Positions 39,136 to 48,524 are shown, counted from the stretch's first letter. The stretch is 64,000 nucleotides of DNA from Marinovum sp. (GCA_022447495.1 JAKVBH010000014.1:1-64000), one strand, 5' to 3'. Made by a program: numbers and translations. The notes: generated from the letters alone by a model not told the origin.

Positions 39136-39930
39136 CTAAGCCACACTCAATTGACTGAGACCATGCTGTGCGGCTTGAAAGCGCACATCCCGAGGCGTCG
39201 TACAAGAAAGCCAGGTGCCCTCGTCCAGCAACGTCCATTCACCGAACTCGGCGTTGTCCAATGGCTCTGAACTGACCGTGACGCCCGACGCGTTCTTGGT
39301 GAAGTACAGGGTCGGTGCACGTCCGTCGGACGAAAACCGGCCCGCCATGAGTCGCGTGCCATCGCTCATCACCCAAGCTGCGCGCAAGGGGCCAGCTCCC
39401 ACAGGACGCACGGACGCGATACGGGCCAGAACTTCAGACCATGCGGCCTTTACGTCCGTCTCCGCGCCGAAAGCCAATAGCAGCAAAAACAAGAGTTCGG
39501 AATCTGTGGACCCTTGTCGCGCTTCATAAAGTGCGTCCGGCAAGAGCGCCTCAAGCGCGCGCCGCATGGTATGAAATCCGCCGATTTGGCCATTGTGTGC
39601 AAAGCTCCAACGCCCGTAGCGGAATGGGTGGCAGTTCGCACGCGCTGTTTCTCCATAGGTTGACGCACGCACGTGGGCCATGAACAACCCGGATCTTAGA
39701 AGCCGACAGAGATCCACAAGGTTGCTATTGGACCAAGCAGGCGCCACATCGCGGTAAAGCCCAGGAATGTCAGCAGACGCGTCGTACCACGCCATCCCAA
39801 ACCCATCACCGTTCACCGCCATCTTGGCCTCAGTGGCGTGCTGGCTTTGCTCTAACAGCGAATGCGGAGGCGTGATGACGATGTCCTCCAGCGCAATCGG
39901 CGCACCACAATAAGCACTTAGACGACACAT
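39136..39930 (-). CDS. Class II glutamine amidotransferase-like protein (YafJ/EgtC type)
   Basis: 264-aa Ntn-hydrolase domain. Nucleophile Cys2 follows the initiator Met (MCRLSAYCG). Other active-site elements: GDGFGMAWY, RAST and FAHNGQIGGF. No synthetase domain is fused, so it acts alone or with an unseen partner; EgtC-like gamma-glutamyl hydrolysis is possible but there are no egt neighbours. Confidence 0.85.
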   Translation of the reverse strand: MCRLSAYCGAPIALEDIVITPPHSLLEQSQHATEAKMAVNGDGFGMAWYDASADIPGLYRDVAPAWSNSNLVDLCRLLRSGLFMAHVRASTYGETARANCHPFRYGRWSFAHNGQIGGFHTMRRALEALLPDALYEARQGSTDSELLFLLLLAFGAETDVKAAWSEVLARIASVRPVGAGPLRAAWVMSDGTRLMAGRFSSDGRAPTLYFTKNASGVTVSSEPLDNAEFGEWTLLDEGTWLSCTTPRDVRFQAAQHGLSQLSVA

Positions 39931-39933
39931 AGC

Positions 39934-40152
39934 TCAATGTTCGGAAGCGCGTGAGGTCAGCTCAGCATGCAGCGCTTTGATTTGGTCACTTGCAGTGGTC
40001 TCAAACAGCGGCGGAATAAAGGCGTGCACCAAGGCAGCGCCACCCGCAGCGAACAGCCGCAACGCGAAGCGCAAGGCAAACAAGAAGTGCGTAAAGTACG
40101 TCTCACCAACGGAGGCAGGATGGGTGCGAAAGGCGGCAAAGAATGTGGTCAT
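39934..40152 (-). CDS. DUF6356-like small protein
   Basis: 72-aa protein with the pattern HPASVGETYFTHFLFALRFA followed by a hydrophobic AAGGAALVHAFIPPLFE. As I recall this matches the small DUF6356 family of alphaproteobacteria, which has one membrane segment and no known function. It starts the two-gene unit with the amidotransferase (3-nt gap). Confidence 0.75.
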   Translation of the reverse strand: MTTFFAAFRTHPASVGETYFTHFLFALRFALRLFAAGGAALVHAFIPPLFETTASDQIKALHAELTSRASEH

Positions 40153-40235
40153 GGCTTTATATCTCCTTTGAAAACAATGGTGCCATATCCATGGTGAGAG
40201 TGTGTCTCAATTAACGTGGAATTCGAAGAAATTTT

Positions 40236-40248
40236 GAGATACAATCTC
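40236..40248. promoter_or_regulatory. Palindrome and -10-like element at the Lrp gene start
   Basis: GAGATACAATCTC is a perfect 5-nt-arm inverted repeat ending 3 nt before the Lrp ATG. It contains TACAAT at 40240-40245, which resembles a -10 element 6 nt upstream of the ATG. No Shine-Dalgarno sequence is present, so a leaderless mRNA under autoregulation is a reasonable reading. Confidence 0.35.
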
Positions 40249-40251
40249 TTT

Positions 40252-40713
40252 ATGAAGGTAAATCTTGATACGTTTGACCACTCAATTCTCTCATTTCTGC
40301 AACAGGACGCCACGATCAGCATGGATAAACTTGTGGACGTGGTGCATCTATCCCGCAACGCCTGTTGGCGAAGGATCAAAGCCATGGAAGCCGCGGGTGT
40401 CATCCGCGGGCGCGTGACACTGGTTGATCCTGTTGCGATTGGCTGTCCGCTTTTGGTTTTTGTGATGATCCGAACCCATAGCCACGATCCCAAATGGCTC
40501 AAGGACTTTGAGCAGGCGGTGGCGTCGATTCCCGATATCATTGGCGCGCACCGCATGAGCGGTGATTTGGATTATGTCCTAAGGGTTCGCGTGGCCGATG
40601 TTGCCGGATACGACGCCTTTTACCAGCGTCTCATATCACAAGTGCCCATTGCCGACATCTCAGCCAGCTTTGTCATGGACGATCTCAAAGACACCACCGC
40701 CCTGCCCTTGTAA
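40252..40713 (+). CDS. Lrp/AsnC-family transcriptional regulator
   Basis: 153-aa regulator: winged HTH at residues 5-60 (LVDVVHLSRNACWRRIKAME) and a C-terminal RAM/AsnC ligand domain (GDLDYVLRVRVADVAGYDAFY) ending DDLKDTTALPL as is standard. Effector unknown; divergent from the DUF6356 gene 99 nt away, so it may control it. The last 54 nt overlap the convergent histidine kinase gene. Confidence 0.92.
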   Translation: MKVNLDTFDHSILSFLQQDATISMDKLVDVVHLSRNACWRRIKAMEAAGVIRGRVTLVDPVAIGCPLLVFVMIRTHSHDPKWLKDFEQAVASIPDIIGAHRMSGDLDYVLRVRVADVAGYDAFYQRLISQVPIADISASFVMDDLKDTTALPL

Positions 40714-42057
40714 CAGGTCAGACTGGAACGCTGTAACATCCTTTGGTAGCGCAGGGAAAATGAGCGCCACCTGCGTCCCCTCTTGTTCCATGGATGTGAT
40801 TTCGATCCGGCCCCCAGATTGCGCCATGACGCCCACCGCCATGGACAGGCCTAAACCAGACCCTTTGCCGTGAGGTTTGGTGGTAAAATAGGGCTCCGTC
40901 ACGCGGTCAATGATCTCCTTAGGGATGCCCTGGCCCGTGTCCTCGACACAGACCACAACGCAATCACGGGGCGCACCTGAGGTGTCGCTCAAACGTGGCT
41001 GCACGCGCAGGGTCACGGTACCGCCGTCTGGCATGGCATCGCGCGCATTCAAAACCAGGTTTAAAATCACATTTTCGACTTTCGCCACATCGATCAGCAC
41101 ATTGGATGTCTCCGGGGCGGTGCACAGGTTGAGCGAAATGGGTGCAGGCAGTGTTGACTGCAAAAGCCGCTCCATATCCTGTGCGATCTTCTGCAGAGAC
41201 GCGGCGCGCGGTTGTAAAACAGATTTCCGAGAATAAGCCAGAAGTTGGTTCGTTGTGCATGCGGCCCGATCTGCGGCCTCTTCGGCTTCGCGCACCAAGT
41301 GCTCGGCCTCAATCAACGAACCGCCTTGGCGCTGGAGGACCCGCCGCAGCTCAAGATTTCCTCTAATGACGGTCAGCAGATTATTGAAATCATGAGCAAC
41401 ACCGCCGGTCAGGCGACCTATGGCTTCTAAACGAGCGCGTTCCACCTCTTGGCTTTGCGCAACGATGAGCTTGGCCCGCGTACGCGATACATCCAAGCCT
41501 GCCATGACGAAATACCCGTAGCCACAGGCCAGTGTCAGAGCGATACCGACGTTTTGGGCCGTGATCCCATCTTGGAGGGTCAGACCAATCAAAACGAAAA
41601 AACCCAAACCGATGCCAAAAACATCTGCGATCAGGTAAAAGGTCTCACGCGATCGTAGGGCCAGGCAGTTCATCATCGCCCCTACCATAAGCATCATCGC
41701 GAAAATGCGGCCCGTCATTCCGTGCACGGTCCACAGATACGCGGCGGCCATCGTCAAAATGAACAACACGACAAACAAAGAGACAAAGACCACCGCAGCA
41801 ACACGCGAGCTGACTTCGTCATCAAGCGTTTGTATCCACCAGAGATACGTTAAAAAGACCGTGAGATAGACCCCACCAAACGCTAGGATAATCGGATCGT
41901 CGAACAGCCATGTCGCAAGGGCTGCGGCACATCCAAGCACCACCACACGGCTCGGAACCTCTGTGTTATCCCAACTGTCAATTTGCTTAAGCCCGCATAT
42001 GCGAAAGCGCTCTTGCAATATGGACTTCAAAACGCGCACCCCTGAACGATATGTCAT
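40660..42057 (-). CDS. Orphan membrane sensor histidine kinase
   Basis: 465-aa kinase with about five membrane segments in the first 175 residues. HisKA has His in GGVAHDFNNLLTVIRGN (about residue 212), and HATPase_c has VEDTGQGIPKEI and GKGSGLGLSMAVG. There is no receiver domain and no response-regulator gene beside it. The start is uncertain: ATG 42057 (MTYRSGVRVLKS, AGGA upstream) or ATG 42114. The final ~18 codons lie beyond the conserved domain and overlap the Lrp gene on the other strand. Confidence 0.85.
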   Translation of the reverse strand: MTYRSGVRVLKSILQERFRICGLKQIDSWDNTEVPSRVVVLGCAAALATWLFDDPIILAFGGVYLTVFLTYLWWIQTLDDEVSSRVAAVVFVSLFVVLFILTMAAAYLWTVHGMTGRIFAMMLMVGAMMNCLALRSRETFYLIADVFGIGLGFFVLIGLTLQDGITAQNVGIALTLACGYGYFVMAGLDVSRTRAKLIVAQSQEVERARLEAIGRLTGGVAHDFNNLLTVIRGNLELRRVLQRQGGSLIEAEHLVREAEEAADRAACTTNQLLAYSRKSVLQPRAASLQKIAQDMERLLQSTLPAPISLNLCTAPETSNVLIDVAKVENVILNLVLNARDAMPDGGTVTLRVQPRLSDTSGAPRDCVVVCVEDTGQGIPKEIIDRVTEPYFTTKPHGKGSGLGLSMAVGVMAQSGGRIEITSMEQEGTQVALIFPALPKDVTAFQSDLLQGQGGGVFEIVHDKAG

Positions 42058-42225
42058 TAGTCTGCGCAGTCCTGTGCGCGAAAGAAAGCAATTTGTGCGC
42101 AACACGCTGTACATGCGCCCCGAATAGATACGTTACAGACTATTTATGCCGCTTTCTTAAAATGAATACGGCAGACCAGAGCTACAATCGCGCGGGTACG
42201 TCATTTGATATTTTGAAATCCAGCG

Positions 42226-43824
42226 TTAATCGCTGGCAGACGCCGGTTGCAGTAGACGAAGCTCGGCCACGGCTCGGGCAACTGGACTGTTGTCTGGGAA
42301 TGCGGCCACGGCAAACGCGGATTGGATCCCATCGCTCGACAGCGCCAGATTGTCTTTTACGGCACCGGAATTTCCAAATGGACCAAAAATGTCGCCCGCA
42401 GTGGCAAAGTAGACAGCGCCCGCATTACCTGTGCGAATGATCGGAGCTTCTTCCGTTGCAGGTACAGGGTAGAACTCACCAGGTTGCAACACGCCTTCAA
42501 AGAGGACATTGCCCTGAGTTGAACGGACAAGCACCCAGGCTTCCCCCGCCGCAACAACGGTCACGCGTGTGTCGGTGTTGTCGAGAACCTGTGGAACCGG
42601 TGTCGTTGCGGCCGCAACGCCAAACCCCGACATCACGCCAGATAGATCACTATCTGCTTGCAGATCTGCTTTGGGCAGTGCCGCCACGAGAACCTCAGGT
42701 TGAAGAGCAATATCGGTTACGGTTCCGCGCGGGCCGGCGGGGCCGTAGACATCGCCATTGACCGCAAAGTAGATCGCGCCGGACTCACCCACCTCAATGA
42801 CAGGGTCCCGCGCACCTTCAGGCACTGGAATGGTCTGTCCCGGCGACACGTTGCCAGTGTAGAGTACGGCGCCCTGATCGACGAGGCGCACCCACGCCGG
42901 ACGGACTGCAACCACATGGAGCCCAGCGGCCAAAGCCTGCGCACGCGCCAAGGCCACGGTTTCACTCGGCCCTTTTCCAGAGGACGCATCCACCCTGGGA
43001 ACGGCTTCGGCAAAGGCTCCGAATTGGTTGGGATCAAGCGACGAAATCGGGGCATCGCGCGCAATGAGGACTGGCACGTCCAACGCTTGTGGGCGATAGA
43101 GGCGATCTAAGCCGTCAGGTGCGGGAGGCGCAAATACGCCGGAGGCTGTTGTGGTTGGCGAACCGTCGAGCGCAGGAATAACCGGAGACGACGGGTCCGC
43201 AGCCGCAGCTTCAAGTGGATCAATTTCGGACAAAACAATGGGCGTTTGATCCACGGGAGCGACCTGAACCCGTTGAATTTCTTGCAAAACTGTCCAGCCA
43301 CCGTAGCCCAATGCAGCAATCAACGCGACCAACACGGTCATTGACCCAATGGCGCCAGGCTCCACGCGGGACAGGAAGCCATCGTCCTTGGGTGTGAACG
43401 GCAAGGCCGGGTTCACGAAAGGATCAGCATCCCTGGGGCGGGCCCGTGAGGCTTTCCGAGAAATCTCGTCTGATTTCCTTGGACCTTTGGCGGCTTCATC
43501 CATACCGTGGGAGCTGCTAAACCCGCTTTCGTCACAAAACTGGGCAAAAGTCGCATCTGCATCCATGTCAAGGTAGCGTGCATAGGACCGCACATAGCCA
43601 GCAATAAACCCCGGAGTATCAAAGGCGTCCGCGTCGCAGTTTTCGATGGCCGCGATGTAGGCGGCTTTGATACGGAGTTCGCGCTGTACGTCGAGGAGGG
43701 ATTTCCCAAGCGTCGCGCGTTCACCGCGAAGCACGTCTCCAAGACGCAGCGCGTAGTCATCAAAGCCCTTTGGACCCTCGACGATCGCCTCGTTCTCTTT
43801 TACCCGTGATCGACGCCCGATCAT
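42226..43824 (-). CDS. RodZ-like HTH/DUF4115 protein
   Basis: 532-aa cell-shape-type protein. Cytoplasmic HTH_25 domain (LGKSLLDVQRELRIKAAYIAAIE, about residues 35-100), one membrane segment (SMTVLVALIAALGYGGWTVL, near 165), and a long extracytoplasmic part with two DUF4115-like copies: AWVRLVDQGAVLYTGN...PGQTIPVPEG and AWVLVRSTQGNVLFEG...PGEFYPVPAT. ATG 43824 gives the typical MIGRR start. Longer than E. coli RodZ (337 aa) because of the second copy and Ala/Pro linkers. Confidence 0.88.
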   Translation of the reverse strand: MIGRRSRVKENEAIVEGPKGFDDYALRLGDVLRGERATLGKSLLDVQRELRIKAAYIAAIENCDADAFDTPGFIAGYVRSYARYLDMDADATFAQFCDESGFSSSHGMDEAAKGPRKSDEISRKASRARPRDADPFVNPALPFTPKDDGFLSRVEPGAIGSMTVLVALIAALGYGGWTVLQEIQRVQVAPVDQTPIVLSEIDPLEAAAADPSSPVIPALDGSPTTTASGVFAPPAPDGLDRLYRPQALDVPVLIARDAPISSLDPNQFGAFAEAVPRVDASSGKGPSETVALARAQALAAGLHVVAVRPAWVRLVDQGAVLYTGNVSPGQTIPVPEGARDPVIEVGESGAIYFAVNGDVYGPAGPRGTVTDIALQPEVLVAALPKADLQADSDLSGVMSGFGVAAATTPVPQVLDNTDTRVTVVAAGEAWVLVRSTQGNVLFEGVLQPGEFYPVPATEEAPIIRTGNAGAVYFATAGDIFGPFGNSGAVKDNLALSSDGIQSAFAVAAFPDNSPVARAVAELRLLQPASASD

Positions 43825-43934
43825 GCGCTCGCAATCCCCAACTGCACAACTGCCTGCCCGTCGCACGATTCGCCCGAACGACCTCATTGAGGTTTGATTA
43901 ACACACTGCAAAAAGAAATGCAGGGGGAAAGGTG

Positions 43935-45164
43935 TTAGGCACTTAACTCTTGGCGATTAAGCGCGCAGAGCGCCCAAAGTTCGTCCATCGCACGTACAAG
44001 TGCATCCATTTCACGCGGCCCATGCACCGGGCTTGGCGTGAAGCGTAAACGTTCCGTGCCACGCGGAACTGTTGGGAAGTTGATCGGTTGGACGTAAATG
44101 CCATGCCCTTCAAGCAACATGTCCGACAAGAGTTTGGTGTGGACCGGGTTGCCAACGATAACCGGCACGATATGCGTGCCATGATCGATAATCGGCATGC
44201 CCAGGCCTTTGAGGCGCAACTTCAAGATTGTCGCCTGCGTTTGGTGCTGCTCACGCAAAGCATCACCCGCGGCCGTCTTGAGGAATGATACGCTGGCCGC
44301 GGCACCTGCGGCGACACTGGGCGGCAGGGATGTCGTGAAGATAAAGCCGGGCGCGTAAGAACGGATGGCGTCACACATTCTGTCAGACGCGGCGATATAT
44401 CCCCCCATCACACCATAGGCTTTGGCCAATGTCCCGTTGATGATGTCCAAACGTTGCATCACGCCATCACGCGCCGCGATGCCAGCCCCCTTGGGACCAT
44501 ACATGCCAACAGCATGTACCTCGTCGAGATAGGTCAGCGCGCCAAACTCCTCGGCCAGATCGCATAGTTCAGAGATCGGTGCTACATCGCCATCCATGGA
44601 GTACACGCTCTCAAAGGCGATCAGTTTAGGGGCCGCAGGATCGTCAACTTCGAGCTTTGCGCGAAGATCCGCCAAGTCGTTGTGCTTAAAGATGCGCTTT
44701 GCGCCGCCATTGCGACGAACGCCCTCGATCATCGAGGCATGGTTGAGTTCATCGGAGTAGATAATCAGACCAGGAAAGAGTTTGGGCAGCGTCGACAAGG
44801 TCGCATCGTTGGCGATGTAGGCCGAGGTAAAGAGCAGCGCGGCTTCTTTCTGGTGAAGGTCCGCCAGTTCTTCTTCAAGCTGTTTGTGATAAACCGTCGT
44901 GCCCGAAATGTTGCGCGTGCCGCCGGAGCCCGCACCAGTCGCATCAAGCGCGCTGTGCATCGCGTCAAGCACCACCGGGTTTTGCCCCATGCCGAGGTAG
45001 TCATTGCCGCACCACACCGTCACCGGCGATTGCGACCCATCGGGCTTGCGCCACATGGCGTGCGGGAACTGACCTTTGGTGCGCTCAATGTCGATAAAGG
45101 TCCGATAGCGACCCTCATCATGGAGGCGGTTCAATGCAGCATCGAGTTTTGCGGTATAGTCCAC
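43935..45164 (-). CDS. hemA: 5-aminolevulinate synthase
   Basis: 409-aa PLP enzyme condensing glycine and succinyl-CoA, the first step of the C4 tetrapyrrole pathway (haem, cobalamin, bacteriochlorophyll). Alpha-oxoamine synthase features: [28 protein letters not shown] and the PLP lysine in [14 protein letters not shown] near residue 248. GTG 45164 is chosen because AGGAG lies 6 nt upstream; the open frame beyond it is spacer. Confidence 0.97.
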   Translation of the reverse strand: MDYTAKLDAALNRLHDEGRYRTFIDIERTKGQFPHAMWRKPDGSQSPVTVWCGNDYLGMGQNPVVLDAMHSALDATGAGSGGTRNISGTTVYHKQLEEELADLHQKEAALLFTSAYIANDATLSTLPKLFPGLIIYSDELNHASMIEGVRRNGGAKRIFKHNDLADLRAKLEVDDPAAPKLIAFESVYSMDGDVAPISELCDLAEEFGALTYLDEVHAVGMYGPKGAGIAARDGVMQRLDIINGTLAKAYGVMGGYIAASDRMCDAIRSYAPGFIFTTSLPPSVAAGAAASVSFLKTAAGDALREQHQTQATILKLRLKGLGMPIIDHGTHIVPVIVGNPVHTKLLSDMLLEGHGIYVQPINFPTVPRGTERLRFTPSPVHGPREMDALVRAMDELWALCALNRQELSA

Positions 45165-45484
45165 AAATTTCTCCTGATCTTTGGCGTGACACGTGCCTCT
45201 AGGCGACACTGGCATCTGGCAGAATTCAGTATTTAGAACCGATATAGGTTGGCCCAAGCCCTGACAATGATTCCTAGGTGGATAAACCGTCGCAGCTGTG
45301 ATCTCGGTCAAACGATCCTTCTTTTATCGCACCTCCGGTTAGACGACCTTCTTGGATCAGATCTAAACGCGTCAGGGGATTGGCGCAGGCAGACATTTGA
45401 TCGACACCGCGCGATCTTGAGAGGTCGGACCCTTGCACCTGCGGGTCATCGCGATACGCTAAGCGTAAATCCAGGAGATAAAAA
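45165..45484. other. 320-nt divergent promoter region of hemA and an M20 peptidase
   Basis: No convincing gene is seen here. It holds the hemA ribosome-binding site (AGGAG), the M20 site (GGAG at 45473-45476), an imperfect palindrome AACC-GATATA-GGTT at 45237-45250 on the hemA side and a short ACGCT-A-AGCGT repeat at 45456-45466. No FNR box or TGT-N12-ACA (PpsR) site was found by eye. Confidence 0.6.
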
Positions 45485-46879
45485 ATGACCGCAAATCGCC
45501 CCCTTAAGGCCACGCTCAACCGTATTGATTCCGACCTAGGCGCGGCCATGGATCGGCTTTTGGATCTTTTGCGAATCAAATCCATCTCCACCGATCCCGC
45601 CTTCGCCCAAGAGTGCATCACCGCCGCGGATTGGCTGGTCAATGACCTGAAGAGCATCGGCATAGACGCGGAGAGCCACACCACCCCTGGCCATCCAATG
45701 GTGGTGGGCAAAGTCAGCGGTCCGGAAGGCAGCCCACATGTCCTTTTCTATGGACATTATGACGTCCAACCGGTCGACCCTCTGGAGCTCTGGGATCGTG
45801 ATCCGTTTGACCCAGCTCTAGAAGAGACTGCTGCGGGCAAAGTGATCCGCGGACGCGGCAGCTCGGATGACAAAGGCCAACTGATGACTTTTGTCGAGGC
45901 GTGCAGGGCCTGGAAGGCGGAGCACGGCACCCTGCCCTGTTCGATCACGTTTTTCTTTGAAGGCGAAGAGGAAAGCGGATCACCCTCCTTGGTCCCATAC
46001 ATGGAGGAGCACCGCGAGAGTTTGAAAGCGGATCTTGCTTTGATCTGTGACACAGGGCTTTTCCAATCAACGACGCCCGCGATCATCACACAGTTGCGCG
46101 GCCTACTAGGCGAAGAGATTACGATCACCGGCCCTGACAAAGACTTGCACTCGGGCATGTATGGTGGTGTTGCGATGAATCCCGCGCGGGTTTTGACCAA
46201 AATCATTGCAGGCCTGCATGACGAAACCGGTCGCATCACAGTGCCCGGTTTTTACGATGGTGTGCCAGAGTTGAGCCCAGAGCTTGCCGCGCAATGGGAG
46301 GCGTTGGCGTTTGACCATGCGGCCTTCTTGGGCGACGTCGACCTGTCCCTTCCCGCAGGGGAGCAGGGGCGCACTCCGCTTGAGATGATCTGGTCGCGAC
46401 CCACCTGCGAAGTGAACGGCATGATTTCCGGCTACACCGGCGACGGGTTCAAAACCGTGTTGCCATCCCAAGCGTCGGCCAAGATCTCTTTTCGCCTTGT
46501 GGGCACTCAAGACCCATTGGCCATCCGCGATAGCTTCCGCGCTATGGTGCGGGACATGGTGCCCGCCGATTGCAGTGTCGTCTTTGCCGACCATGGCGCA
46601 TCCCAAGGCGCTCAAATGTCGACAGACCATCCCGGGTTCGAGGCGGCGCGCCAAGCGTTATCCGACGAATGGGGCATGGAAGCCGCCTTTGCAGGATGCG
46701 GCGGGTCGATTCCGATCGCCGGGCACTTCAAGGACATCGTCGGCATGGATGCGATGCTGATTGGGTTTGGCAAAGACGACGACCAAATCCACTCGCCAAA
46801 CGAAAAATACGATGTCGAAAGCTACCATAAGGGCATCCGCTCTTGGGCGCGCGTTCTTGATGCATTGGCGCGCATCTGA
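45485..46879 (+). CDS. M20-family dipeptidase
   Basis: 464-aa two-zinc exopeptidase. Metal ligands in LFYGHYDVQPVD (His, Asp near 80), GRGSSDDKGQ (Asp near 119), FFEGEEESGSPS (Glu-Glu near 154) and the C-terminal IHSPNEKYD His. The dimerisation domain is inserted between. Full length; starts after GGAGATAAAAA. The following gene overlaps its stop by one base. Confidence 0.93.
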   Translation: MTANRPLKATLNRIDSDLGAAMDRLLDLLRIKSISTDPAFAQECITAADWLVNDLKSIGIDAESHTTPGHPMVVGKVSGPEGSPHVLFYGHYDVQPVDPLELWDRDPFDPALEETAAGKVIRGRGSSDDKGQLMTFVEACRAWKAEHGTLPCSITFFFEGEEESGSPSLVPYMEEHRESLKADLALICDTGLFQSTTPAIITQLRGLLGEEITITGPDKDLHSGMYGGVAMNPARVLTKIIAGLHDETGRITVPGFYDGVPELSPELAAQWEALAFDHAAFLGDVDLSLPAGEQGRTPLEMIWSRPTCEVNGMISGYTGDGFKTVLPSQASAKISFRLVGTQDPLAIRDSFRAMVRDMVPADCSVVFADHGASQGAQMSTDHPGFEAARQALSDEWGMEAAFAGCGGSIPIAGHFKDIVGMDAMLIGFGKDDDQIHSPNEKYDVESYHKGIRSWARVLDALARI

Positions 46880-47733
46880 TGGCCCTCTTTGAGGGCGTTG
46901 GGGTTCAGGTCGCCTATGACGTGGTGGGCAGCGGGCCACCCGTTCTCCTTTTGCATGGGTTCCCGCAATGCCGCGCGATGTGGGCTCCAATTGTGCGCGT
47001 GCTTGCAAAGCACTTCACATGCATAACAGCCGACCTTCGGGGCTATGGCGAGAGCCGAGGCCCTGTAGGACCCCAAGCCATGTCGTTTCGCGAGATGGCA
47101 TCTGACCAAATGGCCCTAATGCGTCATCTGGGGCATGAAACCTTCCACTTGGTGGGCCATGATCGCGGCGGTCGGACTGCGCATCGGCTTGCTCTTGATC
47201 ACCCAGATGCCGTGCGGTCGCTGACGGTTATGGACATTGTGCCCACGCATCTGCTCCTGACAGACCTGCGTCATGACGTTGCGCGAGCCTATTATCATTG
47301 GTTTTTTTTGGCGAACCCAACTGGTTTGCCTGAGCACATGATCGGGCTCGATCCAGATACCTATTATGAAAGCTGTCTCACAGGATGGGGACCAGATGGG
47401 CTCAAAGCATTCGATGCGGACTTACTGGACATTTACCGTATGCACTGGCGCAAACCTGAAGTCACGCACGCTATGTGCAACGATTATCGGGCGGGAATCG
47501 ATGTAGACATCGCGTTAGATGCCAAAGATCTCGACCGGCGTGTTGATTGTCCCTCTTTGGTCGTGCACGGCGCGGATGGATTGATGGACAAATCCTATGA
47601 CGTGGCTGAATCTTGGGCGGATCGGCTAAGCAACATGCGCGCTGCTGCCCTGCCCGGCGGACATTTCTTCCCAGATACGCACCCGCGAGAGACCGCGGAC
47701 GCGCTTTTGTCGTTCTTGACAGATCTGGCCTAG
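46879..47733 (+). CDS. Haloacetate (fluoroacetate) dehalogenase-like alpha/beta hydrolase
   Basis: 284-aa alpha/beta hydrolase with Asp rather than Ser as nucleophile (VGHDRGGR, Asp95). All residues known in the Rhodopseudomonas fluoroacetate dehalogenase appear with near-identical spacing: Arg96 and Arg99 (carboxylate), Asp119 in VMDIVPTH, His140-Trp141 in YYHWFFL and Tyr203 in CNDYRAG (halide pocket), and His262 in PGGHFFP. This favours cleavage of the C-F or C-Cl bond of haloacetates to glycolate. Coupled to the peptidase by TGATG. True substrate in vivo unproven. Confidence 0.85.
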   Translation: MALFEGVGVQVAYDVVGSGPPVLLLHGFPQCRAMWAPIVRVLAKHFTCITADLRGYGESRGPVGPQAMSFREMASDQMALMRHLGHETFHLVGHDRGGRTAHRLALDHPDAVRSLTVMDIVPTHLLLTDLRHDVARAYYHWFFLANPTGLPEHMIGLDPDTYYESCLTGWGPDGLKAFDADLLDIYRMHWRKPEVTHAMCNDYRAGIDVDIALDAKDLDRRVDCPSLVVHGADGLMDKSYDVAESWADRLSNMRAAALPGGHFFPDTHPRETADALLSFLTDLA

Positions 47734-48524
47734 AAGCCCAGTCGCGCACCAGCGGCGAGCCAACCGCCATCCGCTGGCAAAATAGCACCAGACACATAGC
47801 GTCCCGCGTCAGAAGCCAAGAAAAGGCAGGTCTGAGCCACGTCATCAGGCGTTCCAAAACGGCCCAAGGGCACGGCATTGATCACGGCCTTGCGCATCTG
47901 TTCAGTCGGAGCAAGCCGCGCCATGCCTTCGGTACCATCAATCGGGCCTGGAATGACCGAGTTCACACGAATGCCTTTGGCACCCCATTCGATGGAAAGC
48001 GTTTTCGTGACCATATCAACGCCGGCTTTCGCCGCGCAAACGTGGGACTGCAAACCCATCGCAATCTCGGCCTGTGGTGCAGATATGTTGATCACAGAGG
48101 CCCCGGGACCACGCAGATGCTCAAAACCCGCTCGCAACACGTGGAACGTGCCCACAAGGTCAATCTCGACCACAGCTTTGAACCCGTTAGAGCTCATCTG
48201 ATTGAAAAGCGCCGGGAAGTTGCCCGCCGCACCCGAGACCAGCACGTCGACCTTGCCGACATCGGCATCATGGGAGGCGTACACCGCCTCAACCGCTTCG
48301 AGGTCGCGCACGTCAGCTGTGTAGAACTTAGCGCCCACGCCCTCAGGTGCGATATCGGCGAGTTGAGCCGCCGCCGCTTCCGCCTTATCAGCCTTGCGAC
48401 CAACAACGCTTACATGTGCGCCAGACCGCGCGAAGCTTTCGGCAATGCCGAGGTTGATCCCGCTGGTGCCACCAAAAACCATCACGTTGGTTCCGGAAAA
48501 ATCAAAGCTCACCTTGCCACTCAT
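47730..48524 (-). CDS. Short-chain dehydrogenase/reductase (2,4-dienoyl-CoA-reductase-like)
   Basis: 264-aa Rossmann enzyme. Cofactor motif FGGTSGINLGIAE near residue 20, and VSGAAGNFPAL in place of NNAG. The usual YxxxK catalytic pair is QSHVCAAKAG: the Lys is kept but the Tyr position is not Tyr. This is typical of the 2,4-dienoyl-CoA reductase branch, so it may work on fatty acyl-CoA. ATG 48524 follows AGGGAG. Stop overlaps that of the convergent dehalogenase-like gene (CTAG). Confidence 0.88.
   Translation of the reverse strand: MSGKVSFDFSGTNVMVFGGTSGINLGIAESFARSGAHVSVVGRKADKAEAAAAQLADIAPEGVGAKFYTADVRDLEAVEAVYASHDADVGKVDVLVSGAAGNFPALFNQMSSNGFKAVVEIDLVGTFHVLRAGFEHLRGPGASVINISAPQAEIAMGLQSHVCAAKAGVDMVTKTLSIEWGAKGIRVNSVIPGPIDGTEGMARLAPTEQMRKAVINAVPLGRFGTPDDVAQTCLFLASDAGRYVSGAILPADGGWLAAGARLGF

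Noticed and set aside
45232-45250. TTTAGAA half-site upstream of hemA as an ICE box
   Set aside because: Only one arm is present; the other half is GATATAGG, so it does not meet the palindrome used for the iscR site.
45249-45488. 79-codon plus-strand frame in the hemA spacer
   Set aside because: No ribosome-binding site or family, overlaps the next gene start, and reads as random composition.
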